Below, in pieces: positions 43,661 through 52,944 of a DNA stretch of 64,000 bases. The position numbers were made by a program, and so were the translations under genes. The stretch's first letter is position 1, and every line of letters starts with the position of its first letter. Location of the stretch: positions 248,001-312,000 of the forward strand of contig SEBV01000007.1 of the NCBI GenBank assembly GCA_004172865.1, in the 5' to 3' direction. This DNA is from Gammaproteobacteria bacterium (GTDB lineage Bacteria; Pseudomonadota; Gammaproteobacteria; Pseudomonadales; Cellvibrionaceae). The notes below the pieces were generated by a model, which searched no databases, had not been told where the DNA came from, and worked only from the letters and a program-made list of their open reading frames with translations.

Positions 43661-43745
43661 CGAATCATCTTGCTCCCTAGCTCTAGCTTCGGAGCCTATA
43701 AAGGATTTATGCATTACCAAGCTGGAGCTTGGGAACGAGAAAACG
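43661..43745. repeat. two-hairpin intergenic repeat element
   Basis: Two imperfect palindromes, GCTCCCTAGCTC... (43672-43695) and CCAAGCTGGAGCTTGG (43717-43732, followed by GAACGAG), are separated by about 21 bases that include TTATGCATTA. On the reverse strand this reads CTCGTTCCCAAGCTCC then a second arm, the layout of the abundant CTCGTTCCCA... two-hairpin repeats of Pseudomonas and relatives. A degenerate copy is at 13801-13885. It sits between convergent genes. Confidence 0.75.
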
Positions 43746-43777
43746 AGAAATAAAAAGTAGTACTATAAAAATAAGTA

Positions 43778-44764
43778 TCAACTGGTTTTTGCATTTAACT
43801 TTTTTGCGTATATTTCAAGAATTACATAAATTACTGCAGCTATCGCCAGAGGTAATAGAAAGTAAATCGCTCTGTAACCGATTAGTGCAGCGAGAATAGT
43901 ACCTTTAGACACTTGATGACTCAGCATCGCTATAAATACGGCCTCTATCACGCCTAAGCCTGCTGGAATGTGAGTTATGACTCCCGCAATGCTGCTGATT
44001 AATAAAATACCTAACACTGTGGGATAGGGGACTTTACTAAGAAGTAAAATATAAATTAGCAGCCCCATTAAACACCAATTTATTGATGCAAAACTTGCTT
44101 GTGCAAGCGCGAGTTTAAATGAAGGTAAGCTTAATTCCTGTTTGAAAAATTTAAATGTACGTCGTTTGGAGAAACGGCACGCTGCAAAATAACTAGCAGC
44201 CACCAAAAATAGAACACCGCCAATTATCTGCAGAGCAGTATTTCCTATTTTCCAGTTGTCCGGTAAATCCAATTGTCCCGATGAGAAAATAACGGCGGCG
44301 ACAATTGTGTATCCCAACCAATTGGTGACTATGTTAGTGCTGATTATTTTCGCAATGGTGACTGCATCCACTCCCAAGCGAGAATAAAGCCGGAAGCGCG
44401 ATGCAACTCCACCGACCCATGCGAGGTTGAGTGAAAATACGCAACCGACAAAAGCGAGTGGTAAAACCTGTCGAATTTTTATAGGGTTTTTTAAGTAATG
44501 CAACGCGAGTAAATCGTAGCTACTAAATATTAAAAAGCTCGCTGCAGCGATTGCACAACCGAGCAACAAAGTTTTTAGTTCATAAGCATGAATGCCTTGC
44601 TTAACTTCTTGCCATTCAATATTTTTTAACACCATATAAAGCAGAACAGGAATCACAAGGAAGAAAAATGCAGTGAATCCCCGTTGTGCCCATACCCACT
44701 TTTTGCTGGGTTTGCTTTCATTGCCGGTAGAGTCATTAGGTTTAGTTGCTGCCGCTGTTGTCAT
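43778..44764 (-). CDS. ybhN: YbhN family membrane protein (UPF0104/LPG synthase TM fold)
   Basis: 328 residues with about eight membrane helices and the family segments NLAWVGGVASRFRLYSRLGV and THIPAGLGVIEAVFI, which are related to the flippase half of lysyl-phosphatidylglycerol synthases. E. coli YbhN is a member of the same group, recently linked to phospholipid transport between membranes. The gene overlaps the clsB stop by four bases (ATGA); in E. coli ybhP-clsB-ybhN stand in the same order, so a membrane phospholipid role is likely. Last gene of the treY operon. Confidence 0.88.
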   Translation of the reverse strand: MTTAAATKPNDSTGNESKPSKKWVWAQRGFTAFFFLVIPVLLYMVLKNIEWQEVKQGIHAYELKTLLLGCAIAAASFLIFSSYDLLALHYLKNPIKIRQVLPLAFVGCVFSLNLAWVGGVASRFRLYSRLGVDAVTIAKIISTNIVTNWLGYTIVAAVIFSSGQLDLPDNWKIGNTALQIIGGVLFLVAASYFAACRFSKRRTFKFFKQELSLPSFKLALAQASFASINWCLMGLLIYILLLSKVPYPTVLGILLISSIAGVITHIPAGLGVIEAVFIAMLSHQVSKGTILAALIGYRAIYFLLPLAIAAVIYVILEIYAKKLNAKTS

Positions 44765-46050
44765 ACCCGATTTTCCCGGTCGCGTAGCACTTTAATATTG
44801 TCACCATGTTCTTCGTTAATATGAGCATTTTTAACATTGAATGAATGCTCGTTGAACGAACGTTTTTTTGAACTAACTAATTTTAATTCAGGACTATGCG
44901 CAGGTAACCAGCCGAGCATTCCAGGGAAGCCGCGTAAGAAATGGAAACTTAAAAATATTAAGGGAGTGCGCCACCAATAACCTTTTGTTGCCACCTTTAT
45001 ATTTACGGGCTTACAACTACTTTGTGTTAATTCCTGGAAATGATCGTAGAGTTGTTGATTAAAACTAGTGTCGTGAATAATAACGTTGGCTTCCAAATTT
45101 AATGACAAGCTCAAAGGGTCAAGATTACTTGAACCTACTGTCGCCCATTCTTCATCCATAAGTGCAACTTTGCCATGTAAAGGTCGTTTGCAATATTCGT
45201 GAATTTTTACACCGGCTCGCATTAGATAACTGTAAAGTAAACCTGATAGCATACTCACCCAAGGCATATCAGGCTGACCTTGTAAAATTAAAGTCACTTC
45301 AACACCGCGGCGCGCGGCGCGACGCAATTCACGCAAAATTCTATAACTGGGGAAGAAATAGGCATTGGCAATTACAATGCGATGTTTTGCCAAACGAATC
45401 GCCAATAAATATTGCCGCTGAATATCATTTTTGTGTTTTTGATTATCGCGAATGGAAAGCAGCGTTTGTACTTTACCGCTAGATTGTGGGGCTGGTTGCT
45501 TGGGATAGTTTCGATAAATTAGCGCATCTTCTTTTGTAGACGCGCGCAACAATAAATCGATACAGGTTTTGTGGATATCAGCAACTATAGGGCCGTGTAG
45601 TTCAACTGTATAATCCTGCTTGGCTTTGGGGCCGAAATCGCTCAAGTGATCTGCAGATAAGTTAATGCCACCAATAAATGCAACATTGTTATCAATTACT
45701 ACTAACTTGCGGTGTAAGCGGCGAAAGAAATTAAAACGAATGCCGCGGAAATTTGGCTGTGGGTCGAAGATGTGAAGTTTTACACCCGCATTAATTAATT
45801 TATCGACAAATTCTTTGCTTAAATCAAAAGTGCCGTAATCGTCTACGGTGATGTCAACGCGTACTCCACGCTTTGCGGCCGCAACCAATGCGTCTCTCAC
45901 CTGATAACCAACTTTATCCTCGGCGAGAATAAAAGTTTCAATCAGAATTTCTGTTTTTGCTTCGGCAATGCATTCGCACATACGTGGAAAAAATTCTTCG
46001 CCATTGATAAGCAGTTTTACGTCGTTATTATCTCGCCAAAGATCAATCAT
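44761..46050 (-). CDS. clsB: cardiolipin synthase B
   Basis: 429 residues with two phospholipase D HKD motifs: His113-x-Lys115-x4-Asp120 (HRKLVVIDNNVAFIGG) and His292-x-Lys294-x4-Asp299 (HGKVALMDEEWATVGSSNLD). The family makes cardiolipin (ClsB from phosphatidylglycerol, also phosphatidylglycerol from glycerol and phosphatidylethanolamine). No N-terminal membrane helices, as in ClsB rather than ClsA. It overlaps the genes on both sides by four bases. Context: ybhP-clsB-ybhN block as in E. coli, joined to glgX. Confidence 0.94.
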   Translation of the reverse strand: MIDLWRDNNDVKLLINGEEFFPRMCECIAEAKTEILIETFILAEDKVGYQVRDALVAAAKRGVRVDITVDDYGTFDLSKEFVDKLINAGVKLHIFDPQPNFRGIRFNFFRRLHRKLVVIDNNVAFIGGINLSADHLSDFGPKAKQDYTVELHGPIVADIHKTCIDLLLRASTKEDALIYRNYPKQPAPQSSGKVQTLLSIRDNQKHKNDIQRQYLLAIRLAKHRIVIANAYFFPSYRILRELRRAARRGVEVTLILQGQPDMPWVSMLSGLLYSYLMRAGVKIHEYCKRPLHGKVALMDEEWATVGSSNLDPLSLSLNLEANVIIHDTSFNQQLYDHFQELTQSSCKPVNIKVATKGYWWRTPLIFLSFHFLRGFPGMLGWLPAHSPELKLVSSKKRSFNEHSFNVKNAHINEEHGDNIKVLRDRENRV

Positions 46051-46880
46051 ATGTGTACCTCTACCGCCAGCGGGGCGTGATCTGATAAGTGCGACCAGGG
46101 TTGGCGGTGGAGCACTTCGGGGTGGTGGGTGGTTGCGTTGCGAACATAAATTCTATCGAGCGAAAGCAGCGGCCAGCGCGCGGGAAAACTTTTTGCGGAT
46201 TTTCCAAATTGATTTAAAAAAGCTTCGTGAAAACCAACGCGCTCAAGAACCTTATTCGCGCGCACGCGCCAGTCATTAAAATCGCCCGCAATGATTACAG
46301 GATCTTTTGCCGGCAGGCTTTCAACTAATTTACACAACAATTCAAGTTGCTGTTTGCGATGGCTTTCACGCAAACCAAGGTGAACACAAATAGCGTGAAG
46401 CTCGGTATTGTCCGGCAATTGAAGTGTTGAATGAAGCAGTCCACGTTGTTCAATAGTGCCGATGGACACATCAAGATTTTCATAGCGAACAATTGGGTAT
46501 TTTGATAGCAATGCATTGCCATGATCACCGTGCGGATAAACCGCATTCCGACCATAGGAATATTGCGGCCACATACTGTCAGCTAAAAATTCGTATTGCG
46601 GTGTGGCGGGCCAATTTTTAAAACGCTCGGCATGTTGGTTATGTGTGCCGTGAACTTCTTGTAAAAAAACAATATCGGTAGAAAGTCTTCTAACTGCTTC
46701 ACGCAACTCAGGCAAAATAAAACGGCGATTAAAAACCGTGAAACCTTTATGCATATTCAAGGTGAGGATACGAACTTTGGTGATTTGTTTTGCGCCCAGG
46801 TTAACTTGCGTTCCATCTGAATCGGTAGTAGCCGATTCCGATGTAACAAAGTCTGCATTACGACTCGATTCCGCACTCAT
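46047..46880 (-). CDS. ybhP: endonuclease/exonuclease/phosphatase family protein (YbhP-like)
   Basis: 277 residues of the EEP fold: ILTLNMHKGF (start of the Mg site), IVFLQEVHG (catalytic Glu), HAICVHLGLRE, IIAGDFNDW (Asp-x-Asn), RWPLLSLDRIYV and the final LSDHAPLAVEV with the catalytic His. A phosphodiesterase or phosphatase; substrate unknown, phospholipid suggested by the E. coli neighbours. Four-base overlaps with glgX (46877-46880) and clsB. Confidence 0.9.
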   Translation of the reverse strand: MSAESSRNADFVTSESATTDSDGTQVNLGAKQITKVRILTLNMHKGFTVFNRRFILPELREAVRRLSTDIVFLQEVHGTHNQHAERFKNWPATPQYEFLADSMWPQYSYGRNAVYPHGDHGNALLSKYPIVRYENLDVSIGTIEQRGLLHSTLQLPDNTELHAICVHLGLRESHRKQQLELLCKLVESLPAKDPVIIAGDFNDWRVRANKVLERVGFHEAFLNQFGKSAKSFPARWPLLSLDRIYVRNATTHHPEVLHRQPWSHLSDHAPLAVEVHI

Positions 46881-49042
46881 GACTCGTCCTTGTTACATTC
46901 TTCGATGGTGAGTTTGAAAAGCACGAGCGAACGTTCGGTAACAATAAATTCCTGCCCAAAATCATAAACGTCGTGTTCTTCCTGAGTTGGACTGTTGGTG
47001 TCCAATAAACGTATCCAACAACAACCCTGAGCAACTTCAGGCAGTTTGAAATTAACGGCTTCATGATGGGCGTTGAAAATCATCAGCAAAGTTGCGTCAG
47101 CACCGCGACGATGAATACCGCTCGGTTGCGCGCGGCCATCCAGCACTACGCCTAAACAGGAAACGGAGGTAGTGTCCCAAAGTTCGCTGTTCATTTCATC
47201 GCCGGAAGGCGCAAGCCAGGTAACGTCTTTTACTCCGAGATCTTCGTTGAACGCGCCTACCAAAAACCGGCCACGGCGAAGAATGGGATAATCACGACGC
47301 AAGGCCGTGAGTTTGCGAGTGAATTCCACCAAGCCTTTGGCTTCGTCATCCAGCTCCCAATTGAGCCAGCTAATTTCGCTGTCCTGACAGTAGACGTTGT
47401 TGTTACCATGTTGGGTATGACCAAGTTCATCACCAGACACCAACATAGGCGTGCCTTGGGATAACAAAAGCGTGCTCAGAAGATTGCGAACTTGGCGCAG
47501 GCGTATAGCGCGTATGCCTTCATCGTCCGTCTCGCCTTCAGCGCCGTAGTTATAGGAGATGTTGTTGTCGTTGCCATCGCGATTGTCGTCGCCGTTAGCT
47601 TCGTTGTGTTTTTCGTTGTAGCTCACCAAATCGCGCATGGTGAAACCATCGTGGGCGGTGATGAAATTCACTGACGCAAACGGTCTGCGCCCGCCCCAGT
47701 TAAACAAGTCGCCGGAAGCGGTGATTCGGCTAGCGAGTTCCGGCAATTTGCCTTGATCACCGCGCCAAAAGCCACGCACTGTATCGCGGAAGCGGTCATT
47801 CCATTCCAGCCAGCCGGGCGGAAAGGCGCCGACCTGATAACCGCCTATACCGCAATCCCAAGGTTCAGCGATCAATTTTAATTGGCTGAGTACAGGATCT
47901 TGACGGCAAGCGAGGTGGAAACCGTGGCGTTCGTTAAAGCCGGTATCTTCACGAGCGAGAATGGTGCCCAAATCAAAGCGGAAACCGTCTACGCCCATTT
48001 CGGTAGCCCAATAACGCAGTGAATCTGTAACCAGGCGCAGTACACAAGGGTGACCCAAGTCTAAAGTGTTGCCGGTGCCGGAATCGTTAACGTAATAGCG
48101 AGGATTGCCGGGCATAAGGCGGTAGTAGGTAGCGTTGTCTATACCACGCATGGATAGGGTCGGGCCCATCTCATTGCCTTCGGCGGTGTGGTTATAAACT
48201 ACATCGAGAATCAATTCTAAATCGGCATCATGTAAACCGGCGGCCATCTCTTTAAATTCATCCAACTCGCCGCTTGCAAGGTATTCCGCATGTGGAGAGA
48301 AAAACGCGATGCTGTTATAGCCCCAATAATTTTTCAGACCTTTTTCCAATAGATGATTGTCATGCAGGAAGGCGTGGATCGGCAGTAACTCAACACTGGT
48401 TACACCGAGAGATTTAATGTGTGCGAGCACATCTTTATTGATGAGCCCTGCATAGGTGCCGCGCAATTTTTTGGGCACGGATGGATGTAATTTACTAATG
48501 CCGCGTACGTGGGCTTCATAGACAATAGTCTTATCCATAGGTACGCGGTGAGAGAGTCGGTCATCCCATTCAAAACTGGGGTCGATTACTTTGGCTTTGG
48601 GCACAAAGGGCGCGCTGTCGCGTTCATCAAAACTGAGGTCACCATCGGGGGAACCTATGGTGTAGCCGAATAAGGCTTCATCCCATTTAAGTTCGCCAAC
48701 TAATTGCTTGGCGTAAGGATCGATCAAGAGTTTATGGTGATTAAATCTGTGTCCCGCATGCGGGTCATAAGGGCCGTAAACGCGGTAGCCATAGACTTGG
48801 CCTGGTTCTAGATTTGGCAAGTAACCGTGCCAAATTTCATCGCTATATTCGGGGAGTTCAATGCGTTCAAGCTCATGCGTTCCGCTTTTATCAAACAGGC
48901 ATAGTTCAACTTTGGTTGCATGGGCGGAAAAGATTGCGAAATTGACACCTTGTCCATCCCAGGTTGCTCCTAATGGAAACGGCTGTCCTTCCGTAATCCG
49001 CGCGCTGTCTGCCTTTTTGAAGGATTTTTCATGCGTGCTCAT
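46877..49042 (-). CDS. glgX: glycogen debranching enzyme GlgX
   Basis: 721 residues, GH13: an N-terminal CBM48-like domain (about 20-150, GATWDGQGVNFAIFSAHATKV) and the barrel with LDVVYNHTAEGNE, the nucleophile Asp in DGFRFDLGTIL, the acid/base Glu in LIAEPWD and FITAHDGFT. GlgX removes maltodextrin branches from limit dextrin. The ATG at 49042 has AGGAGCGGAT just upstream; the longer frame adds 12 residues. With TreY and TreZ its linear products feed trehalose formation. Confidence 0.95.
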   Translation of the reverse strand: MSTHEKSFKKADSARITEGQPFPLGATWDGQGVNFAIFSAHATKVELCLFDKSGTHELERIELPEYSDEIWHGYLPNLEPGQVYGYRVYGPYDPHAGHRFNHHKLLIDPYAKQLVGELKWDEALFGYTIGSPDGDLSFDERDSAPFVPKAKVIDPSFEWDDRLSHRVPMDKTIVYEAHVRGISKLHPSVPKKLRGTYAGLINKDVLAHIKSLGVTSVELLPIHAFLHDNHLLEKGLKNYWGYNSIAFFSPHAEYLASGELDEFKEMAAGLHDADLELILDVVYNHTAEGNEMGPTLSMRGIDNATYYRLMPGNPRYYVNDSGTGNTLDLGHPCVLRLVTDSLRYWATEMGVDGFRFDLGTILAREDTGFNERHGFHLACRQDPVLSQLKLIAEPWDCGIGGYQVGAFPPGWLEWNDRFRDTVRGFWRGDQGKLPELASRITASGDLFNWGGRRPFASVNFITAHDGFTMRDLVSYNEKHNEANGDDNRDGNDNNISYNYGAEGETDDEGIRAIRLRQVRNLLSTLLLSQGTPMLVSGDELGHTQHGNNNVYCQDSEISWLNWELDDEAKGLVEFTRKLTALRRDYPILRRGRFLVGAFNEDLGVKDVTWLAPSGDEMNSELWDTTSVSCLGVVLDGRAQPSGIHRRGADATLLMIFNAHHEAVNFKLPEVAQGCCWIRLLDTNSPTQEEHDVYDFGQEFIVTERSLVLFKLTIEECNKDES

Positions 49043-49086
49043 ATCCGCTCCTGTAATCAATAAATTCTTCAGCACCATATTTGGTA

Positions 49087-49722
49087 CTAAACCGGCGCGT
49101 TTTCAGTCGCCTTGGATTTTTTAGTTTTCGTAGCCTTTTTAGTGTCGGTGCTGTCTGTTTCAGATTTTGTTTTAGGAATTGATTTTTCTGCTTTTGCTTC
49201 TTTAGATTTTGGTTCCTTAGGCTTTGCATCAACAGATTTTGGATCAGCCTTTTTGCGCAGATCCGTTTTCAGTTTTACATCCGTATTAAGCTCGCCTTGG
49301 CCCGCCGATTTTTTTCTCGCCGCCGCTTTTTCATTTGCCACAACGCGATTAATCACCTCGCCAACATCGGTGGCTTTTGCGCGCGATTTTTTGGGTTTAT
49401 CGGTTGCATCGATTGATCCAGCCACCAGCTCGGCGGTGGGTGAGCCCGGTTGAATAGGCTGGCTTGGTTGCACCGGATCTGTGGGTTGGATTGGGTCGGT
49501 AGGAGTTACAGGTTGCGCTGGTTGAGTGGGGGAAATTGGCTCAATAGGCTCAGTTGAACCGCTTTGTTGGCCATCATTAGCGGCTTTCACGTCGGTATCA
49601 GCGTGAGTTTGCGCCAGCTTGCAGGCCATATTCCAATGACGCTCTGTCTGCCCGTGGGGCTTTCCTTCTGACTCCCAGATTTGATAGGCGAATTCACGGA
49701 TGCGTTGTTCATTAGTGCTCAT
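49087..49722 (-). CDS. DUF2934 protein with proline-repeat and lysine-rich tail
   Basis: 211 residues. Residues 1-40 are a DUF2934 domain (RIREFAYQIWESEGKPHGQTERHW). Next come a proline-rich repeat of the type xPxxPxQP (about 60-95: PTQPAQPVTPTDPIQP...) and a histone-like tail rich in Lys, Ala, Ser and Thr (about 105-211). The tail is longer than in ordinary DUF2934 proteins as I recall them. It has no signal peptide. The start at 49722 has GGAGAT; it overlaps the treY stop by 11 bases, so translation is coupled. A DUF2934 gene lies between treY and glgX in Pseudomonas too. Function unknown; the basic tail suggests binding to DNA, RNA or polyglucose-bound proteins. Confidence 0.85.
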   Translation of the reverse strand: MSTNEQRIREFAYQIWESEGKPHGQTERHWNMACKLAQTHADTDVKAANDGQQSGSTEPIEPISPTQPAQPVTPTDPIQPTDPVQPSQPIQPGSPTAELVAGSIDATDKPKKSRAKATDVGEVINRVVANEKAAARKKSAGQGELNTDVKLKTDLRKKADPKSVDAKPKEPKSKEAKAEKSIPKTKSETDSTDTKKATKTKKSKATENAPV

Positions 49723-52700
49723 GGTGTTGATCTCCATTTGATATGAATTGTGTAGATGTTGCCGATGGAAAAGTAAGTTCAAAAATTAAAAAGTTAACGG
49801 GGAAGTTAGTGAGCAAATCGCGTACGAAAAACGAGTCCCGCACGCTGCGTTCGCTGATAGGGGCAAGGCTATCGACCAAAATATGAGAGCTAGGGCTTAA
49901 ACGTGAGGGCAATAAGATACGCGTATCGCCCCAAGCGTCTGGCGCTACAAAGGGAATTGCACGTTCGCCCAGCAGGCCCGCACTCAGGCGGGGCACGACT
50001 ACGACCAAGTAGTTGTCGCGGTATTGACGTGTAAACGCCACAACCTGATCTGCCGCAACGCCCTCAACCTCAAGGGCGTTATAATCCCCATGGTTAAAGA
50101 GCTGTGCATATTGCGCACGCACGTGCAGCGTCTCTGCGATTAGCCATTGCTTGATCCGTCCATCTTGCCAATGTTCCACCAAGTCTGCTCCCGTGGTCGT
50201 GTTGGAAAGGCGATCATCGGAAAGTGTTGCAACGCGAGTGCCAAAATCCACTGGCTGGCGGTTGTCTGGGTCTACCAAGCTGAAGTCCCAATATTCGTTA
50301 CCTTGGTAAAGATCTGGCACGCCGGGAGCGGTCATACGCAGCAGCGTTTGTCCCAAACTGTTCAGGGCACCAGCGGGCGCAATTGAGCCTGCGGCTTGCG
50401 CGATGTCTCTACGCAGAACCTGCGTGTCATCTGCCGTCAGCAAGCGAGTTAGGAAATCGCGGCTTGCGCTTTCATAGGCAGTGTTAGGCGCACTCCAGCT
50501 GCTGCGCAACTTGGCTTCGCGCATTGCTTTTTCCTGCCAACGTAAAATGCGTTCCAAATAAGCATTGAGAGCATGCGCTTTTTCAGAATCGTCGCCAGCT
50601 TTCGGCATAAGTTCTAACGGCCAGCTTGCCAGCAAAATTTGGTAGAGCATCATTTCATCGCCGGGCGAAGGCACAATGCCGTCTTCCAGTGTTGCTCGCA
50701 GTGGCGCTGCCAGTGTTTGCCAATATTCAATTTTTGCGGCGTACCATACCGAACGTTCACTCACTACCGCGAGGCGTGCGCGCGTATCTTCGCCGCGCTT
50801 ATGATCGTGAGTTGCGGTAGTTAACATATTCCCGGGAAAGGTTTGCGAGCGCTCAACATTTAGTTGATGAAATTGTGCGAGCGGTGCGCTGAAATTTTGT
50901 GGATCAAAACCAACATCGTTGCGCGATAATAAAACCGCAGAGCGATAACACGCGGTATCCTCAACTGCTTTTGCAGCTGCGGGCGATGTTAATTGTTGGA
51001 AGCGCGCAAGAATTTTCTTACGCAAATTCCGATGCGGTCCCGGTGGTAATTCGTGTAATGCTTTGCCGCCCAGCCAGCGATCCAAATATTCCAAAATTGG
51101 CCAATCAATTTCCGCTAGTGCGAGTCGAGCGCCAGCAATAGCTTGATCAAAAAATGCTTGATCTTGCGCGGTGCGGCCGCATGCATTTGCGTAAGTACGG
51201 TATACGGGAAAATGCACGACTAATTCAGTTAGGCCACGGCGAATAGCGCCAAGTGGTAAGTCGCGCGTAGCAATATCGGTGCGGGCGATTAGTAATAAAC
51301 CCTGCGCCACCATTTCAACATCACCTGCCAAGCTGCTCGCTAATACTAGGCGGCGCGCTTCAATAGTTTCATCTTTAAATGTGCCTTGTCTGCCGCTGAT
51401 TCGCGTCCACACATCAAATAAATGCATAGCACCGCAAGGGTCATGTTGCAGCAGCGAAACCTGGTTCATAAATTCATAACCGGTAGTGCCATCCACTGTC
51501 CAGCTTGCGCTAAGTTTTTCGCCGTCGGCAAGAATTTTTTCTACATAAATAGGCAAATGATTTTGCGCAAATTCAGCAGGGCGTTCCAAAGTTAGGTGAT
51601 CCAGCCGGCGGCGCAATTTACGGCAATAAGCGCGTGGATTAGCGAGGCCATCCACATGATCAATACGCAAACCGTCAATCCAGCCACGCGCAATTAATTC
51701 AAAAATTTTACCGTGACTCGCTTCAAAAACTTCTGCACGCTCAACACGTAAACCAGCTAATTCATTCACATCAAAAAAGCGACGCCAATTGATATCGTCG
51801 GCCGCAGTGCGCCAGCTAGCGAGACGATAATGTTGCAGCTCCAGAAGTTCGTGTAAGCGCTGTAAATTTTCATTGTGCTGCCAATCGGGATGCATATCGC
51901 CCGCGTGCTCATCACGTGTATGCGCTTCACTTGCGTCAACGGTTTCCAGTGCAGGCAGTCGTTTTTTTGCAGTATTTTCTTGCACTGGTGTATCGCTAAC
52001 TTGGTAGGCTAGCAAAGCTTTTTCAATGCTAGCGGCGACCGCAGGATTTTGTGCAAGTGTACTTAATTGTTTATGAAGTACTTCGGCATCGTGCCAACGT
52101 TCTTCGTCATCTTCCTCGGTTTCCAATCCTTCAAATAAACGGATGAATGGACGCAGTGATGAGTTGTCGGCGTTGCGTAAAATATGGCCGTAGCTGGGAG
52201 GATAAATAGGGAAGCGGTGATCATAATGCTCCGCATAAAACTCACCGGCTTTTGCATCAAACTTTAAACTGATTTCGCCTGCGGCTAATACATCGCCATA
52301 GTTGCCACCTAAAAATGGCAACAATAATTGGCCTTTTAATAAAGGGTCGGGCGAATTCCATTGAATATCAAAGTAGCGTGCGTAGGGACTTTTTAATCCC
52401 CACTGCAACACTTCTTGCCACCAGGGATTATCGTCTTTGCCAACCGCCATATGATTGCAAACAATATCCACAATCAAACCCATTTTATGCGCGCGCAATT
52501 CCGTGACTAAACGTTCAAGCGCAGCTTCACCGCCTAATTCAGGATTGATAACGGAAGGATCAACAACGTCGTAACCGTGCATGGAACCGGCCCGAGCTTT
52601 TAGTAAAGGCGATGCATAAATATGGCTAATACCAAGACGTTTAAAATAGCTTACGAGTGGTACAGCGTCATCAAGCGTAAAGTCTCGATGGAATTGCAAA

Positions 52701-52726
52701 CGCACTGTGGCATTTACTGCAGTCAT
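49712..52726 (-). CDS. treY: maltooligosyltrehalose synthase TreY
   Basis: 1004 residues, GH13. The N-terminus VRLQFHRDFTLDDAVPLVSYFKRLGISHIYASPLLKARAGSMHGYDVVD (in parts) is characteristic of TreY. Catalytic segments DGLRIDHVDGLANP and IYVEKIL and the far C-terminal DLYQGNEYWDFSLVDPDNRQPVDF are present. It rearranges the reducing end of maltodextrins to an alpha,alpha-1,1 trehalose unit, which TreZ then releases. The 218-bp gap to treZ carries the stress motif at 52805-52823, so treY probably opens its own operon (treY-DUF2934-glgX-ybhP-clsB-ybhN). Confidence 0.95.
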   Translation of the reverse strand: MTAVNATVRLQFHRDFTLDDAVPLVSYFKRLGISHIYASPLLKARAGSMHGYDVVDPSVINPELGGEAALERLVTELRAHKMGLIVDIVCNHMAVGKDDNPWWQEVLQWGLKSPYARYFDIQWNSPDPLLKGQLLLPFLGGNYGDVLAAGEISLKFDAKAGEFYAEHYDHRFPIYPPSYGHILRNADNSSLRPFIRLFEGLETEEDDEERWHDAEVLHKQLSTLAQNPAVAASIEKALLAYQVSDTPVQENTAKKRLPALETVDASEAHTRDEHAGDMHPDWQHNENLQRLHELLELQHYRLASWRTAADDINWRRFFDVNELAGLRVERAEVFEASHGKIFELIARGWIDGLRIDHVDGLANPRAYCRKLRRRLDHLTLERPAEFAQNHLPIYVEKILADGEKLSASWTVDGTTGYEFMNQVSLLQHDPCGAMHLFDVWTRISGRQGTFKDETIEARRLVLASSLAGDVEMVAQGLLLIARTDIATRDLPLGAIRRGLTELVVHFPVYRTYANACGRTAQDQAFFDQAIAGARLALAEIDWPILEYLDRWLGGKALHELPPGPHRNLRKKILARFQQLTSPAAAKAVEDTACYRSAVLLSRNDVGFDPQNFSAPLAQFHQLNVERSQTFPGNMLTTATHDHKRGEDTRARLAVVSERSVWYAAKIEYWQTLAAPLRATLEDGIVPSPGDEMMLYQILLASWPLELMPKAGDDSEKAHALNAYLERILRWQEKAMREAKLRSSWSAPNTAYESASRDFLTRLLTADDTQVLRRDIAQAAGSIAPAGALNSLGQTLLRMTAPGVPDLYQGNEYWDFSLVDPDNRQPVDFGTRVATLSDDRLSNTTTGADLVEHWQDGRIKQWLIAETLHVRAQYAQLFNHGDYNALEVEGVAADQVVAFTRQYRDNYLVVVVPRLSAGLLGERAIPFVAPDAWGDTRILLPSRLSPSSHILVDSLAPISERSVRDSFFVRDLLTNFPVNFLIFELTFPSATSTQFISNGDQHHEH

Positions 52727-52804
52727 AGCGATTTGCTCTTAAGATTTATGTAAGGAGATTCTGTTTAAAATGTCAGATGTCTTTTTCTCAAATCGAGCCT
52801 GTTA

Positions 52805-52823
52805 CGTCTGTGGGTTAGCGAAC
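52805..52823 (-). promoter_or_regulatory. 19-bp stress motif upstream of the treY operon
   Basis: Minus strand reads GTTCGCTAACCCACAGACG, 78 bases before the treY start. Confidence 0.62.
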
Positions 52824-52944
52824 ACTAAAGGTAGCAGTGCTGAATGAAACGACAGCGATGAGTAAAGATGTGTTGTGTATCTAGTGAAATGTCGCCTCAT
52901 AAAATTTTGTTTGAAGCGACATTTGGAATGAAAAGAAAAAATTA

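Noticed and set aside
43661-43745. Palindromic repeats as a CRISPR remnant
   Set aside because: Only two different hairpins, no regular repeat-spacer pattern and no cas genes.
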